DNA of 33,401 bases from Alistipes sp. (GTDB taxonomy: Bacteria > Bacteroidota > Bacteroidia > Bacteroidales > Rikenellaceae): assembly GCA_017646785.1 (NCBI GenBank), contig JAGCLX010000060.1:1-33401 (forward strand), given 5' to 3'. Below are positions 8,127-16,349 of the stretch, in pieces. Positions within the stretch are counted from its first letter, which is position 1. Each line of letters begins with the position of its first letter. Under the pieces are notes generated by a model, which was not told where the DNA came from, made no database searches, and saw nothing but the letters and a program-made list of their open reading frames with translations. The position numbers and the translations under genes are program-made.

Positions 8127-9032
8127 TTACAATTCAAGATTAGCAAACGACTCCTCCACAACGCTTCGCAGCTGCTTGCGGTTTACATGGGTATATACTT
8201 CGGTCGTTAATATACTCTCATGACCCAACAGCTCCTGCACCTGACGTATATTCGCACCACCCTCGAGCAGGTGTGTGGCATAGGAGTGGCGCAGAGTGTG
8301 GGGGCTTATCTGCTTCTCAATACCCGCCAACAGCGCTGCCTGCTTGATGATATTAAAGACCATAACTCGAGTGAGGGGCTTACCGCGATTGTTGAGAAAG
8401 ACCGTGGCTTCAGAGCGCGTTGCAGGCGTACGATACTCCATGTATAGCTGAATCTTATCGCGCGCAACAGCCCCTATGGGTACCAAGCGCTGCTTATCGC
8501 CCTTACCGATGATGCGTATGTACCCCTCACCAAAGAATAGATCGCTAATTTTTAGCGAGGTGAGTTCCGACACGCGAAGCCCACACGAATACAACACCTC
8601 GACAATAGCACTATCGCGGCAACCCTTGGATGTCCTCATATCGAACGTTGCCAACATCGCATCTATCTCCTCGATTGTCAGCACATCTGGCAGTGTGCGG
8701 TCGAGGCGCGGATTATCCACATTATCGGTGGGCAACTGCTCTACCTCATCATTGATTAACAGGTAGTTATAAAAGCTCTTAACTCCACTTAGATGGCGAG
8801 CCTGCGACGCGGCGCTACGGTTTATGCTATAGAGCCAACCCATATATCGCTCAATCATTGGCTGCTCAACACGCTCGGGGGTAACATCGTAGTTACGCAG
8901 TATAAAGTGTGAAAACTTCACAAAGTCGTTCATGTACGCCGCCACGGTATTTTCCGACAAACGGCGTTCGACCTTCAAGTATCGCTCATACTCCCTACGA
9001 ATTTTATCCCACTTTTTCGTTATATCTGCCAT
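8127..9032 (-). CDS. xerD: Tyrosine recombinase XerD (chromosome dimer resolution)
   Basis: This 301-aa protein has the two-domain layout of Xer recombinases. The N-terminal SAM-like DNA-binding domain spans about residues 8-95. The catalytic domain carries the full set of residues: R153 in [10 protein letters not shown]177 or K180 in IIGKGDK, H245 and R248 in [18 protein letters not shown]271 in LLGHES and nucleophile Y280 in EVYTHV. Length and motifs match chromosomal XerD/XerC, which resolve chromosome dimers at dif with FtsK. It is not next to integron or phage genes, which argues for the housekeeping enzyme. The choice of XerD over XerC is by overall resemblance and is less certain than the family. 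It is the first gene of the minus-strand operon. Confidence 0.87.
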   Translation of the reverse strand: MADITKKWDKIRREYERYLKVERRLSENTVAAYMNDFVKFSHFILRNYDVTPERVEQPMIERYMGWLYSINRSAASQARHLSGVKSFYNYLLINDEVEQLPTDNVDNPRLDRTLPDVLTIEEIDAMLATFDMRTSKGCRDSAIVEVLYSCGLRVSELTSLKISDLFFGEGYIRIIGKGDKQRLVPIGAVARDKIQLYMEYRTPATRSEATVFLNNRGKPLTRVMVFNIIKQAALLAGIEKQISPHTLRHSYATHLLEGGANIRQVQELLGHESILTTEVYTHVNRKQLRSVVEESFANLEL

Positions 9033-9040
9033 ATAATACT

Positions 9041-9060
9041 TATCTTTGTGGGTAAAGATA
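9041..9060. promoter_or_regulatory. Overlapping divergent -7 elements for prmA (+) and xerD (-)
   Basis: TAtcTTTG at 9041-9048 on the plus strand fits the Bacteroidetes -7 element for prmA, and TAtcTTTA read on the minus strand at 9060-9053 fits one for xerD. Together they form an inverted repeat with a 6-nt centre. Neither has a good TTTG at the -33 position. Leaders would be about 50 nt for prmA and about 15 nt for xerD. Confidence 0.5.
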
Positions 9061-9106
9061 CGAAAATTATTTTACATAATATAAATTCGCAACAAAAAAC
9101 AGCACA

Positions 9107-9952
9107 ATGAAACGATATATCCACCTCACAATTACATGCCCCGAGGCTGAAGCTGCCGAGATTATGACAGCCTTCCTTTCGGACTACCCCTTCGAGTGTT
9201 TCAGCGACAACACTACCGAAGAGGGTGTGGTTGTCGAAACATATATGACACCCGAGGATTGGGCGGAATGCGGTAACGAGGCGACAGCCATAATCGCCGA
9301 CTACGGAACACTCACAGCCATAAAGGAGATTGAGGATGAGAATTGGAATGCGCGCTGGGAGGAGGAGAGCTTCCGCCCAGTAGAGATAGATGGACTAATC
9401 ATGATACGCTCGGCAGCACACCCTGCCCCCACCAACCCCACCGTTATGGATATCATCGTGGCACCAACCATGTCGTTTGGTTCGGGACACCACCACACAA
9501 CACGCATGATGTGTCGCCTTATCAACGCCTCAAAACCCTCAGGCTCAGCCCTTGACGTGGGTTGTGGCACGGGCGTATTGTCGTTCGTTGCACTCAAGAG
9601 TGGCGTGGCATTTGTTGACGCCATCGACATCGACCCCTGGTCGGCAGAGAGCGCCAAACGAGCTGCAGAGCTCAACGGCATAAGCGACAGGATTAACATC
9701 ATTACCGGCACCGTAGAGGCTATAGAGGGCAAGTGCTACGACACCATCTTCGCAAACATCAACCGCAACATCATCCTGGGCGACATTGCACGCTATGCTG
9801 CCGCACTGAATACGGGAGGTAGACTTTTCCTCAGCGGCTTCCTAACCGAAGACATCGAGGCTATAGTCGAGGCTGCGGCTGCACACAACATCACCCCCAC
9901 AACAACACTCGAGGAGGAGGGATGGGTAGCAATAGCATTAACCAAGGCGTAA
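9107..9952 (+). CDS. prmA: Ribosomal protein L11 methyltransferase
   Basis: The 281-aa product would trimethylate lysines and the N-terminus of ribosomal protein L11 using SAM. The N-terminal substrate-recognition domain spans about residues 1-75. The linker contains the PrmA hallmark NWNARWEE, and the catalytic domain has APTMSFGSGHHHTT (119-132) and the SAM motif LDVGCGTGVLSF (149-160). The product-side motif is ANINRNI, corresponding to the N-P-P-Y/ANI motif of PrmA. Length is typical for Bacteroidetes. It is transcribed divergently from xerD, with a likely shared promoter region, and is followed after 21 nt by the WbqC-like gene. Confidence 0.92.
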   Translation: MKRYIHLTITCPEAEAAEIMTAFLSDYPFECFSDNTTEEGVVVETYMTPEDWAECGNEATAIIADYGTLTAIKEIEDENWNARWEEESFRPVEIDGLIMIRSAAHPAPTNPTVMDIIVAPTMSFGSGHHHTTRMMCRLINASKPSGSALDVGCGTGVLSFVALKSGVAFVDAIDIDPWSAESAKRAAELNGISDRINIITGTVEAIEGKCYDTIFANINRNIILGDIARYAAALNTGGRLFLSGFLTEDIEAIVEAAAAHNITPTTTLEEEGWVAIALTKA

Positions 9953-9973
9953 CACCACAAATAGCTGATTATC

Positions 9974-10576
9974 ATGACTATTCTTCCTTCAGTATACTTC
10001 GGCTCTATAGAGTACTGGGCAGCCCTTGTTCAGGCGGGCGACGACGCCATCATCGACATCGGCGAGAACTACGTTAAGCGCTCCGAGCGCAATCGCACGG
10101 AGATTATGACATCGGGAGGCGTTATGCAGCTATCCGTGCAACTCGCTCATGCCAACCGCCCACGCCAGCCCATGCGCTCGATGCGCATAGACTACTCGAA
10201 GCGTTGGCAGCACCAGCACTTCATCGCCATGGAGTCGGCATACCGCTCTTCGCCCTACTACGACTACTATGCCGATCGCTTCGCGCCACTCTACGAGCGC
10301 GAGTGGGAGCGCCTCATAGACCTCAACATGGCGACCCTCGAAGCAGTGTGCAAGATACTGAAAATCAAAGCACCACGCATATCCGAAAGCTACATTACGG
10401 CATCGGAGGGCGACCTCGACATGCGCGACAAAAAGAGAGGCTCGACACTATGCGCCGAGCCATACATCCAGGTATTTGATGACCGCCTACCCTTTGCACC
10501 CAACCTCTCGATATTCGACCTGTTGATGTGCGAGGGTCCCGAGGCTATCAACTATCTTCAAAGAGCAAAGCTATAA
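9974..10576 (+). CDS. WbqC-like family protein
   Basis: This 200-aa cytoplasmic protein matches the WbqC-like family by its opening LPSVYFGSIEYWA, the segment GENYVKRSERNRTEIMTSGG, and the late PYIQVFDDRLPFAPNLSIFDLL. Members occur in O-antigen clusters and elsewhere in Bacteroidetes; their reaction is not established. No signal peptide or membrane segment is visible. It follows prmA by 21 nt and is probably co-transcribed. Its stop is only 4 nt from that of the convergent GH2-like gene, with no visible terminator between them, so the two messages may overlap at their 3' ends. Confidence 0.8.
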   Translation: MTILPSVYFGSIEYWAALVQAGDDAIIDIGENYVKRSERNRTEIMTSGGVMQLSVQLAHANRPRQPMRSMRIDYSKRWQHQHFIAMESAYRSSPYYDYYADRFAPLYEREWERLIDLNMATLEAVCKILKIKAPRISESYITASEGDLDMRDKKRGSTLCAEPYIQVFDDRLPFAPNLSIFDLLMCEGPEAINYLQRAKL

Positions 10577-10580
10577 AGCC

Positions 10581-12596
10581 CTACCTCACTAAATTCAGCG
10601 TTACGCTATCGTGGTGACAACCCGAGGCATCAGTAGCTCGTATGGTTGTTGCCCCGCGAAGCATTACCGAGTCGGCACGATAGTGCGCCTTACCAACCTC
10701 TCGAACGGGAATTGTATCGCCATCGACAACGATAATAGGCTCACCAACTGAGCTATACACATCTACCACTTGTCGCTCTTCGCGTCTATCACGCCAGCCC
10801 CTATCGGCGATATGCAACGTGGGGACATCTCCATTCCAGCGTGCGCGGTATAGGTAGTAGGCATCCTTTCGCTGCACGTGGTCATACCCCACCATGCCCG
10901 CCTGGTTAAGACCATAGGTGCGACGTGCCGAGGCGTAGTCGAACATATTATCTATCCACACGCCCCAGAAGATACCAGCGTCGTCAATCTGCTCTATGTA
11001 GCGCTCATGCATGTCGGTCTGTCGGCGCTCAGGCAGATGACGCGTGTTATACTCTGCACGCGTAATGCGCTCTACGTTATGACCACGAACACCCGCCTCG
11101 CCATAGCTAACACCACAGCGCAGTGTAGCCCACGAGCTATTCGACGAGAGCTGATCGCACCATATATCGACATCCTCAATAGAGCCCTTCATCCATCCGA
11201 TATTCTGACGCAGCACAACGAGGTCTGTAACAAAATTAATAGCTCCATCGGTATTACTACTGCTAACCGTTGGGCGCGACCTATCGAGGCTATGCGCCAA
11301 GTCGTTGAGCTCCCCAACATAACCTACAACATCATCACCTCTCTGCCATACATACCAGAATATACCCCACATAATGACTGAAGGGTGGTTGTAGTTTTGT
11401 AGCACTATCTCCTTTAGTTGCTCGAAGCCATTATTGCGCAGTGCCTCTGTGGGGTAGTAGCATATATCCGAAAATGCAAACTCCGAGCGGCACAAGGGCG
11501 CATCTACCCACGCCAAGACACCCTCGCGGTCACACATATCGTAGAGGTATCCATCGTGAGGGCCTGCGAGTGAACGCAAGGCATTAGCACCCATATCTCG
11601 CAACGTAGCGAAGTCCTCATCGTAGTGTTCACGCTTGAGCGCCACGCCTACACCTGCCCTATCGTGAGGCAGCGATACACCGCGCACATCGACAAGCTTA
11701 TCGTTGATATACAGCTTATTATCATCCTTAACCTCTATCGAGCGGAAACCTGTTTTGACCACCACCCTATCCATCGGTCTCTTATACTCGCCAAGTGTCA
11801 CCTCGACATCATACATAGCACGACGCTCGGGGCTCCACAGCACGGGATGCACAATCTCAAATGGTATCTCCACAGCACGCTCGGGCGACAACTTAGATGC
11901 CTTAACCGTGCGACTGATAACCTCGTAGCCATCCTCTCCGATTATGCGCATGGTAACAGTCGTGTGATCGACACTCTTCGCTGATATGTAGACCTTTACA
12001 ACGCCCGACACGGCCTCCTTAGTTACACTATTCTGCTCAACGATAACACCCTCAGAGCCATAGTACAGGGGCGAGATAATATCGTTGGGCGTAACGAGCA
12101 ACTCCACATCACGATAGATGCCACCCGCAAGGTTTATCTCCGATGACAAGGGGAGCACATCGCTACGCTGGTTATTGGACACCACAACACGCAGGTGGTT
12201 CACAGCACCATATCGCACCTTATCGGTAATCTCAAACGTAAACGCAGTGAAGCCTCCACGGTGCTCATCAACATAACAACCATTAATAAACAACTCCGCA
12301 ACACTCTGTGCGCCACCAAATTGCATAAAAATTCGTTGACCCTTCCACTCCGCTGGAACGTATAGGTCACGGACATAGTTTGCCGTAGTGCGCAAATAAC
12401 TACCCTCTGTGGACTCTACATTCCACGTGTGTGGCAATGTGACATAGTCTGCATTTGCAACATCGGGAGCATCGGCGAAGTAGAAGCGCCAGTCGCTATT
12501 GAGATTATAGCTCTCGCGCGTAGGCTCCGCTGCACCTGCATTAAGCGTTCCCAGAAGCACGGCAACAGCAAGGAGTATGGTCTTTATGTATCGCAT
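10581..12596 (-). CDS. Secreted GH2-fold protein with a degenerate active site (putative pseudoenzyme)
   Basis: This 671-aa protein has a signal peptide (cleavage near GAA-EP, residue 23) and the layout of a family 2 glycoside hydrolase: an N-terminal sugar-binding jelly roll (about 28-170), an Ig-like domain (about 175-285) and a TIM barrel (about 290-590), then a beta-rich tail. The barrel is well conserved in frame (DMGANALRSLAGPHDGYLYDMC, read in pieces; NHPSVIMWGIF; MFDYASARRTYG), but key residues are gone. The NE acid/base motif after WGIF is replaced by W414-Y415. The His of RGVNxH is P310. The His-Tyr of RLAHYP is A344-G345. The nucleophile motif SEYG reads SYGEAG (497-502). Family membership is secure; beta-galactosidase-like activity is doubtful. 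No susC/susD or other carbohydrate genes adjoin it. Confidence 0.85.
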   Translation of the reverse strand: MRYIKTILLAVAVLLGTLNAGAAEPTRESYNLNSDWRFYFADAPDVANADYVTLPHTWNVESTEGSYLRTTANYVRDLYVPAEWKGQRIFMQFGGAQSVAELFINGCYVDEHRGGFTAFTFEITDKVRYGAVNHLRVVVSNNQRSDVLPLSSEINLAGGIYRDVELLVTPNDIISPLYYGSEGVIVEQNSVTKEAVSGVVKVYISAKSVDHTTVTMRIIGEDGYEVISRTVKASKLSPERAVEIPFEIVHPVLWSPERRAMYDVEVTLGEYKRPMDRVVVKTGFRSIEVKDDNKLYINDKLVDVRGVSLPHDRAGVGVALKREHYDEDFATLRDMGANALRSLAGPHDGYLYDMCDREGVLAWVDAPLCRSEFAFSDICYYPTEALRNNGFEQLKEIVLQNYNHPSVIMWGIFWYVWQRGDDVVGYVGELNDLAHSLDRSRPTVSSSNTDGAINFVTDLVVLRQNIGWMKGSIEDVDIWCDQLSSNSSWATLRCGVSYGEAGVRGHNVERITRAEYNTRHLPERRQTDMHERYIEQIDDAGIFWGVWIDNMFDYASARRTYGLNQAGMVGYDHVQRKDAYYLYRARWNGDVPTLHIADRGWRDRREERQVVDVYSSVGEPIIVVDGDTIPVREVGKAHYRADSVMLRGATTIRATDASGCHHDSVTLNLVR

Positions 12597-12616
12597 ATAT
12601 TTACACTTTTGTACGG

Positions 12617-12624
12617 CAAAGATA
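12617..12624 (-). promoter_or_regulatory. Putative -7 element for the GH2-like gene
   Basis: TAtcTTTG read on the minus strand (12624-12617) matches the Bacteroidetes -7 consensus and lies 20 nt before the ATG. No TTTG occurs at the expected -33 spacing. A weaker TAtcTTcG at 12646-12653 on the plus strand could serve the divergent CvpA gene. Confidence 0.5.
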
Positions 12625-12680
12625 CGAATTAAAGAAAAAAATTACTATCTTCGTGCGAAGAATTTTCATACAGGTTTATT

Positions 12681-13346
12681 ATGATTATAGACATTATTAT
12701 TGTCGTAGTGTTACTTTTAGCAATCGTGTTGGGTGCTCGCCAAGGCCTCATAACACAGATCTGCTACCTCATAGCACTCATCGCGACCATACACATAGCC
12801 CCCAACGTGGCAACACAAATCGGAGAGCTCATAACCGACAACGAGGCTTCGGCATACGCCGTAGGCTTTGGCGTCATGCTCCTCGGTGCTGCCATACTCG
12901 TGTGGCTCATAGCTCCGATACTCAAGCGCCTGCTCTTCTGGGAGTTCCTGCGCAAGATTAACTCACTACTCGGCGCCGTGGTAGCCCTCGCAACGACAGC
13001 ACTTCTTCTGTCACTACTATCAACCACCATAAACACCGCCAACCTCGGAGAGATAGACCGCGACAAGATGGGTAAGCTGATATACAACTGCGAAACAGAA
13101 GAGGAGCTCGAAGAGGAGTTCAACAAGATATTAAACAAGGATGTCTCCATGCGCGACTACTTCGAACCACGCTTCATATCATACGAGACACTCGATGCCT
13201 CGCGACTATTCTCAAAGCTCGTTTGGGTGGGCGACAACATCTATCCCAACATCGACTCCGTACGAGGCGACATAGCCAACAACCTTAAACAATATGCCGC
13301 AGAGAGTATAACACAAAGAGCAATCAACAATGACATTACCGAATAG
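12681..13346 (+). CDS. CvpA family membrane protein
   Basis: This 221-aa protein has a CvpA/colicin V production-type membrane domain: four hydrophobic segments at about residues 3-20, 28-45, 58-82 and 97-116, with GARQGLITQICYLIA matching the family's conserved beginning. The C-terminal half (about 125-221) is soluble and charged, as in Bacteroidetes members. The molecular role of CvpA proteins is not well defined; some are linked to envelope homeostasis. The stop overlaps the rsgA start by 17 nt, indicating an operon with rsgA, trmH and the aminotransferase gene. Confidence 0.83.
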   Translation: MIIDIIIVVVLLLAIVLGARQGLITQICYLIALIATIHIAPNVATQIGELITDNEASAYAVGFGVMLLGAAILVWLIAPILKRLLFWEFLRKINSLLGAVVALATTALLLSLLSTTINTANLGEIDRDKMGKLIYNCETEEELEEEFNKILNKDVSMRDYFEPRFISYETLDASRLFSKLVWVGDNIYPNIDSVRGDIANNLKQYAAESITQRAINNDITE

Positions 13347-14274
13347 CAACACACCCCGCCGCATCGAGGCTATAGTAGTAAGCTCTACTGGTAGCTGGTA
13401 TGAGGTTGCCACCGAGGAGGGCAGACTAAACTGCCGTATTCGTGGTCGTCTTCGCCTCAAGGGCGTGCGCTCGACAAACCCCGTGGTCGTGGGTGACCGC
13501 GTGATGGTAGAGCCCGATGGTGACAACAGCGCCATCGTGGAGATTCTGCCACGCCGCAACTACGTCATACGTCGCGCCTCGAACCTCTCGAAGGAGTCGC
13601 ACATCATTGCCGCAAACATAGACCGCGCGCTACTACTAATAACGCTTCACTCACCCACCACGCCCCGCGAGTTTGTAGACCGCTTCTTGGTGACATGCGA
13701 GGCCTACAAAGTGCCTGTAACAATCGTAATTGGCAAGGCTGACACGCTTAAAGATGAGGCTCTTGAAGAGGCGGATGAGTTCACTGCTATATACGAGGAT
13801 GCTGGGTACGAGGTGATGCGCCTATCGTCGGTTACTGGCGAGGGCGTTGATGAGATACGCGCCATGCTCCGCGACCACACAACGCTTGTTGCGGGCAACT
13901 CGGGCGTGGGCAAGTCGACACTGATAGGTTCTATAGACCCCACATTGGAGATACGCACAGGCGAGATTTCCGACAGCCACCATCAGGGCAAGCATACCAC
14001 AACATTCTCGACTATGTACCCCCTCGAGGGCGGTTACATCATCGACACACCGGGCATCAAGGGCTTCGGTCTTATCGACATCGATGACAAAGAACTATGT
14101 CGCTACTTCCCCGAGATGATGCGCATAGCCCCCGACTGCCGCTTCTACAACTGCACACACACCCACGAGCCTGGCTGCGCCGTGGTCGAGGCCGTAAAGG
14201 AGGGCATGGTGGCATGGTCACGCTATGAGAGTTACCTGAAAATTTTGGATGAAGATGACAAATATCGCAAGTAG
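13330..14274 (+). CDS. rsgA: Ribosome small subunit-dependent GTPase A
   Basis: RsgA is a circularly permuted GTPase that checks late maturation of the 30S subunit. The 314-aa product has an N-terminal OB fold (about 10-75). The GTPase motifs come in permuted order: G4 at 135-138, G1 GNSGVGKST (189-197), G2 region HHQGKHTTT and G3 DTPG (239-242). The C-terminal zinc domain has C270, C275, H277 and C283. The G4 motif reads GKAD instead of NKxD, so the guanine-contacting Asn is replaced by Gly. Everything else is normal. It overlaps the CvpA gene by 17 nt and trmH by 26 nt. Confidence 0.93.
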   Translation: MTLPNSNTPRRIEAIVVSSTGSWYEVATEEGRLNCRIRGRLRLKGVRSTNPVVVGDRVMVEPDGDNSAIVEILPRRNYVIRRASNLSKESHIIAANIDRALLLITLHSPTTPREFVDRFLVTCEAYKVPVTIVIGKADTLKDEALEEADEFTAIYEDAGYEVMRLSSVTGEGVDEIRAMLRDHTTLVAGNSGVGKSTLIGSIDPTLEIRTGEISDSHHQGKHTTTFSTMYPLEGGYIIDTPGIKGFGLIDIDDKELCRYFPEMMRIAPDCRFYNCTHTHEPGCAVVEAVKEGMVAWSRYESYLKILDEDDKYRK

Positions 14275-14977
14275 ACTACGCACCGAAGAGCACAGCGACG
14301 AGTGGTTCAAGGAGCGACTCGACTATATGAGCCAATTCCTCACAGAGGAGCGCAAAGAGGTGCTCGAGCGCACTGTGGCACAGCGCACACACTATATGCG
14401 CATCATGACCGAGAATATGTTCCACCCACAGAACGCCAGCGCCATCATGCGCCACTGCGAGGCTTTCGGCATACAGCAGATACACACCGTCGAGGACCGC
14501 TGTAAGTTCGACCCCTCGGTAAACATCGTGCGCGGCACACAGAAGTGGGTAGACGTGGAGCACCACGAGAACACCGCTGAGGCACTCGCTGCACTCAAGG
14601 CCGAGGGCTACCGCATCGTTGCCACCACACCCCACCGCTGCAGCGCAACACCCGAGAGCTTCGATGTCACTAAAGGCAAGTTCGCCCTTGTGTTTGGTAC
14701 TGAGCACGCAGGAATCACGGAGGAGGTTATTGAGGCTGCTGACGACTTCCTTATGATACCCATGTGCGGCATGGTCGAGAGCCTCAACGTCTCGGCCTCG
14801 GCAGCCATCCTTATATATATGCTCTCGGAGCGCATACGCCAGACTGTAGAGGGCTGGCAGCTCACCGACTCGGAGCAGCTCAAGCTACTCACCCGCTGGA
14901 CAATGTCCTCGGTTCGCGACTACGAGCGTATCCTTCGTCGCGCCGAGGAGAGCGGCAAACTAACAGCAGAATACTAA
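14249..14977 (+). CDS. trmH: tRNA (guanosine-2'-O)-methyltransferase TrmH, SpoU family
   Basis: This 242-aa SPOUT-class enzyme is expected to methylate the 2'-OH of G18 in the tRNA D loop. The N-terminal helices (ERKEVLERTVAQRTHYM) and HPQNASAIMRHCEAFG form the RNA-side motif 1. The trefoil-knot SAM site is made of LVFGTEHAGIT (147-157) and SLNVSASAAILIYMLSERIR near 178-197. The C-terminal extension contains the basic helices typical of TrmH rather than of RlmB. The start is the ATG at 14249 or 14255, both inside the end of rsgA, so translation is probably coupled. Confidence 0.9.
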   Translation: MKMTNIASRLRTEEHSDEWFKERLDYMSQFLTEERKEVLERTVAQRTHYMRIMTENMFHPQNASAIMRHCEAFGIQQIHTVEDRCKFDPSVNIVRGTQKWVDVEHHENTAEALAALKAEGYRIVATTPHRCSATPESFDVTKGKFALVFGTEHAGITEEVIEAADDFLMIPMCGMVESLNVSASAAILIYMLSERIRQTVEGWQLTDSEQLKLLTRWTMSSVRDYERILRRAEESGKLTAEY

Positions 14978-14984
14978 CAAATAT

Positions 14985-16178
14985 ATGATACTACGCAAGC
15001 AATTTTTGGAGCATGTGGGGCAGACGTCGCCTTCGCCAATGATGGTGGAGGTGGCACGCGCCGAAGGCTCATTCTTCTATACCCCCGAGGGTAAGCGCTA
15101 CTTCGACCTTGTGGCGGGTGTCTCGGTGAGCAATGTGGGCCACGCCAACCCCGCAGTTGTCGAGGCCGTACAGAAGCAAGCCGCAGACTATATGCACGTT
15201 ATGGTATATGGCGAGATGGTAGAGCGTCCACAAGTGGAGTATGCACACCGAATTGCAGAGCTACTCCCAGGCGACTTGGACTGCGTCTATTTCGTCAACT
15301 CGGGTGCCGAGGCTGTGGAGGTGGCTCTCAAGCTCGCAAAACGCTATACGGGTCGCACAGAACTCATCTCTATGCGTCGCGCCTACCACGGCTCAACACA
15401 TGGTGCTATGTCGATGATGGGCACACCCGAGGGCGAGGAGTGGAAAGCCGAATTTAGACCCCTACTCCCCGATGTTAAGTCCATAGTGTTCAACTCGTTC
15501 GAGGATTTGGCGGAGATTACCGAGCGCACCGCAGGCGTCTTGTGCGAGGTTGTGCAGGGCGAGGCGGGTGTACGTCTTCCCAACCCCGAGTGGCTGCGTG
15601 CCCTGCGTGAGCGTTGCACCGAGGTGGGCGCACTCCTTATCTTCGATGAGATACAGACAGGCATGGGTCGCACAGGCGAGATGTTCGCCTCAACGAAGTA
15701 TGGCATCGAGCCAGATGTGGCCTGTTTGGCTAAGGCTTTTGGTGGCGGAATGCCCCTCGGTGGCGTAGCGTCAAAAAAGCAAATTTTGGATAGTTTTACG
15801 CATAACCCCGTATTGGGTCATATCACCACCTTTGGTGGTCATCCCGTATGTTGCGCCGCAGGTCTTGCAGCGCTCAACTACCTCACAGACAACAAAGTCG
15901 TAGAGAGTGCAGAGCGTAAGGGTGCAATGTTTGAGGAACGCATAGCGAAGCATCCTCGCGTATTGGAAATTCGTCGCTCGGGACTTTTACTTGCCGTGGA
16001 GCTTGGCAAGTCGGAGTACCTATACCGCCTTATGGAGATCTTCAAGGAGGAGGGCATTATGAGTGACTGGTTCCTCTACTGCGACACCGCCTTCCGCATA
16101 TCTCCGCCACTCACGATTTCGGAGGCCGAGATTGAGGAGTGCTGCGAGATTATCCACCACTCACTCGATAGGTTATAA
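14985..16178 (+). CDS. Class III PLP-dependent aminotransferase (acetylornithine/ornithine aminotransferase-like)
   Basis: The 397-aa product is a fold-type I, class III aminotransferase. Conserved parts are VNSGAEAVEVALKLAKRYT (phosphate-binding, 104-122), RRAYHGSTHGAMS, the cofactor Asp in LLIFDEIQTGMGRTG and the Schiff-base lysine K250 in CLAKAFGGGMPLGG. Length and motifs fit the group annotated as aspartate aminotransferase family or ArgD/RocD-like. No arginine-biosynthesis gene lies nearby, so the amino-donor substrate cannot be assigned. It starts 7 nt after trmH and is the last gene of the CvpA-rsgA-trmH operon, ending at a strong terminator. Confidence 0.87.
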   Translation: MILRKQFLEHVGQTSPSPMMVEVARAEGSFFYTPEGKRYFDLVAGVSVSNVGHANPAVVEAVQKQAADYMHVMVYGEMVERPQVEYAHRIAELLPGDLDCVYFVNSGAEAVEVALKLAKRYTGRTELISMRRAYHGSTHGAMSMMGTPEGEEWKAEFRPLLPDVKSIVFNSFEDLAEITERTAGVLCEVVQGEAGVRLPNPEWLRALRERCTEVGALLIFDEIQTGMGRTGEMFASTKYGIEPDVACLAKAFGGGMPLGGVASKKQILDSFTHNPVLGHITTFGGHPVCCAAGLAALNYLTDNKVVESAERKGAMFEERIAKHPRVLEIRRSGLLLAVELGKSEYLYRLMEIFKEEGIMSDWFLYCDTAFRISPPLTISEAEIEECCEIIHHSLDRL

Positions 16179-16183
16179 CGCAT

Positions 16184-16214
16184 AGAAGCTGCTCACGGGC
16201 AGCTTCTTTTTTTT
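16184..16214 (+). terminator. Rho-independent terminator of the CvpA-aminotransferase operon
   Basis: A 9-bp stem AGAAGCTGC/GCAGCTTCT (16184-16192 with 16199-16207) with a 6-nt loop runs straight into eight T residues (16207-16214). It starts 6 nt after the aminotransferase stop. Confidence 0.95.
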
Positions 16215-16275
16215 GGGGCATGACAGCCATAAACGGGGCTGCGGAGAAGAAAATACCCCAATTATAGAGATTTTA

Positions 16276-16306
16276 TTTGCTGTTTAGTATATTTATACTA
16301 ACTTTG
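16276..16306 (+). promoter_or_regulatory. Promoter of the flippase-holB-folK operon
   Basis: TTTG (16276-16279), a 19-nt spacer and TAacTTTG (16299-16306) match the Bacteroidetes consensus exactly. The predicted transcription start (about 16312-16314) coincides with an in-frame ATG at 16314, which helps decide the real start of the next gene in favour of 16350. Confidence 0.85.
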
Positions 16307-16349
16307 TGCGATTATGCGCACACATAACCGCATGCGCACGATTGAAGCA

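Noticed and set aside
14276..14707. Long antisense frames opposite trmH and other genes
   Set aside because: They are in codon register shadows of well-supported genes and show no independent domain or start context.
16314..16349. N-terminal 12-residue extension of the flippase
   Set aside because: The ATG at 16314 lies at the predicted transcription start of a consensus promoter, and family-like sequence begins at 16350.
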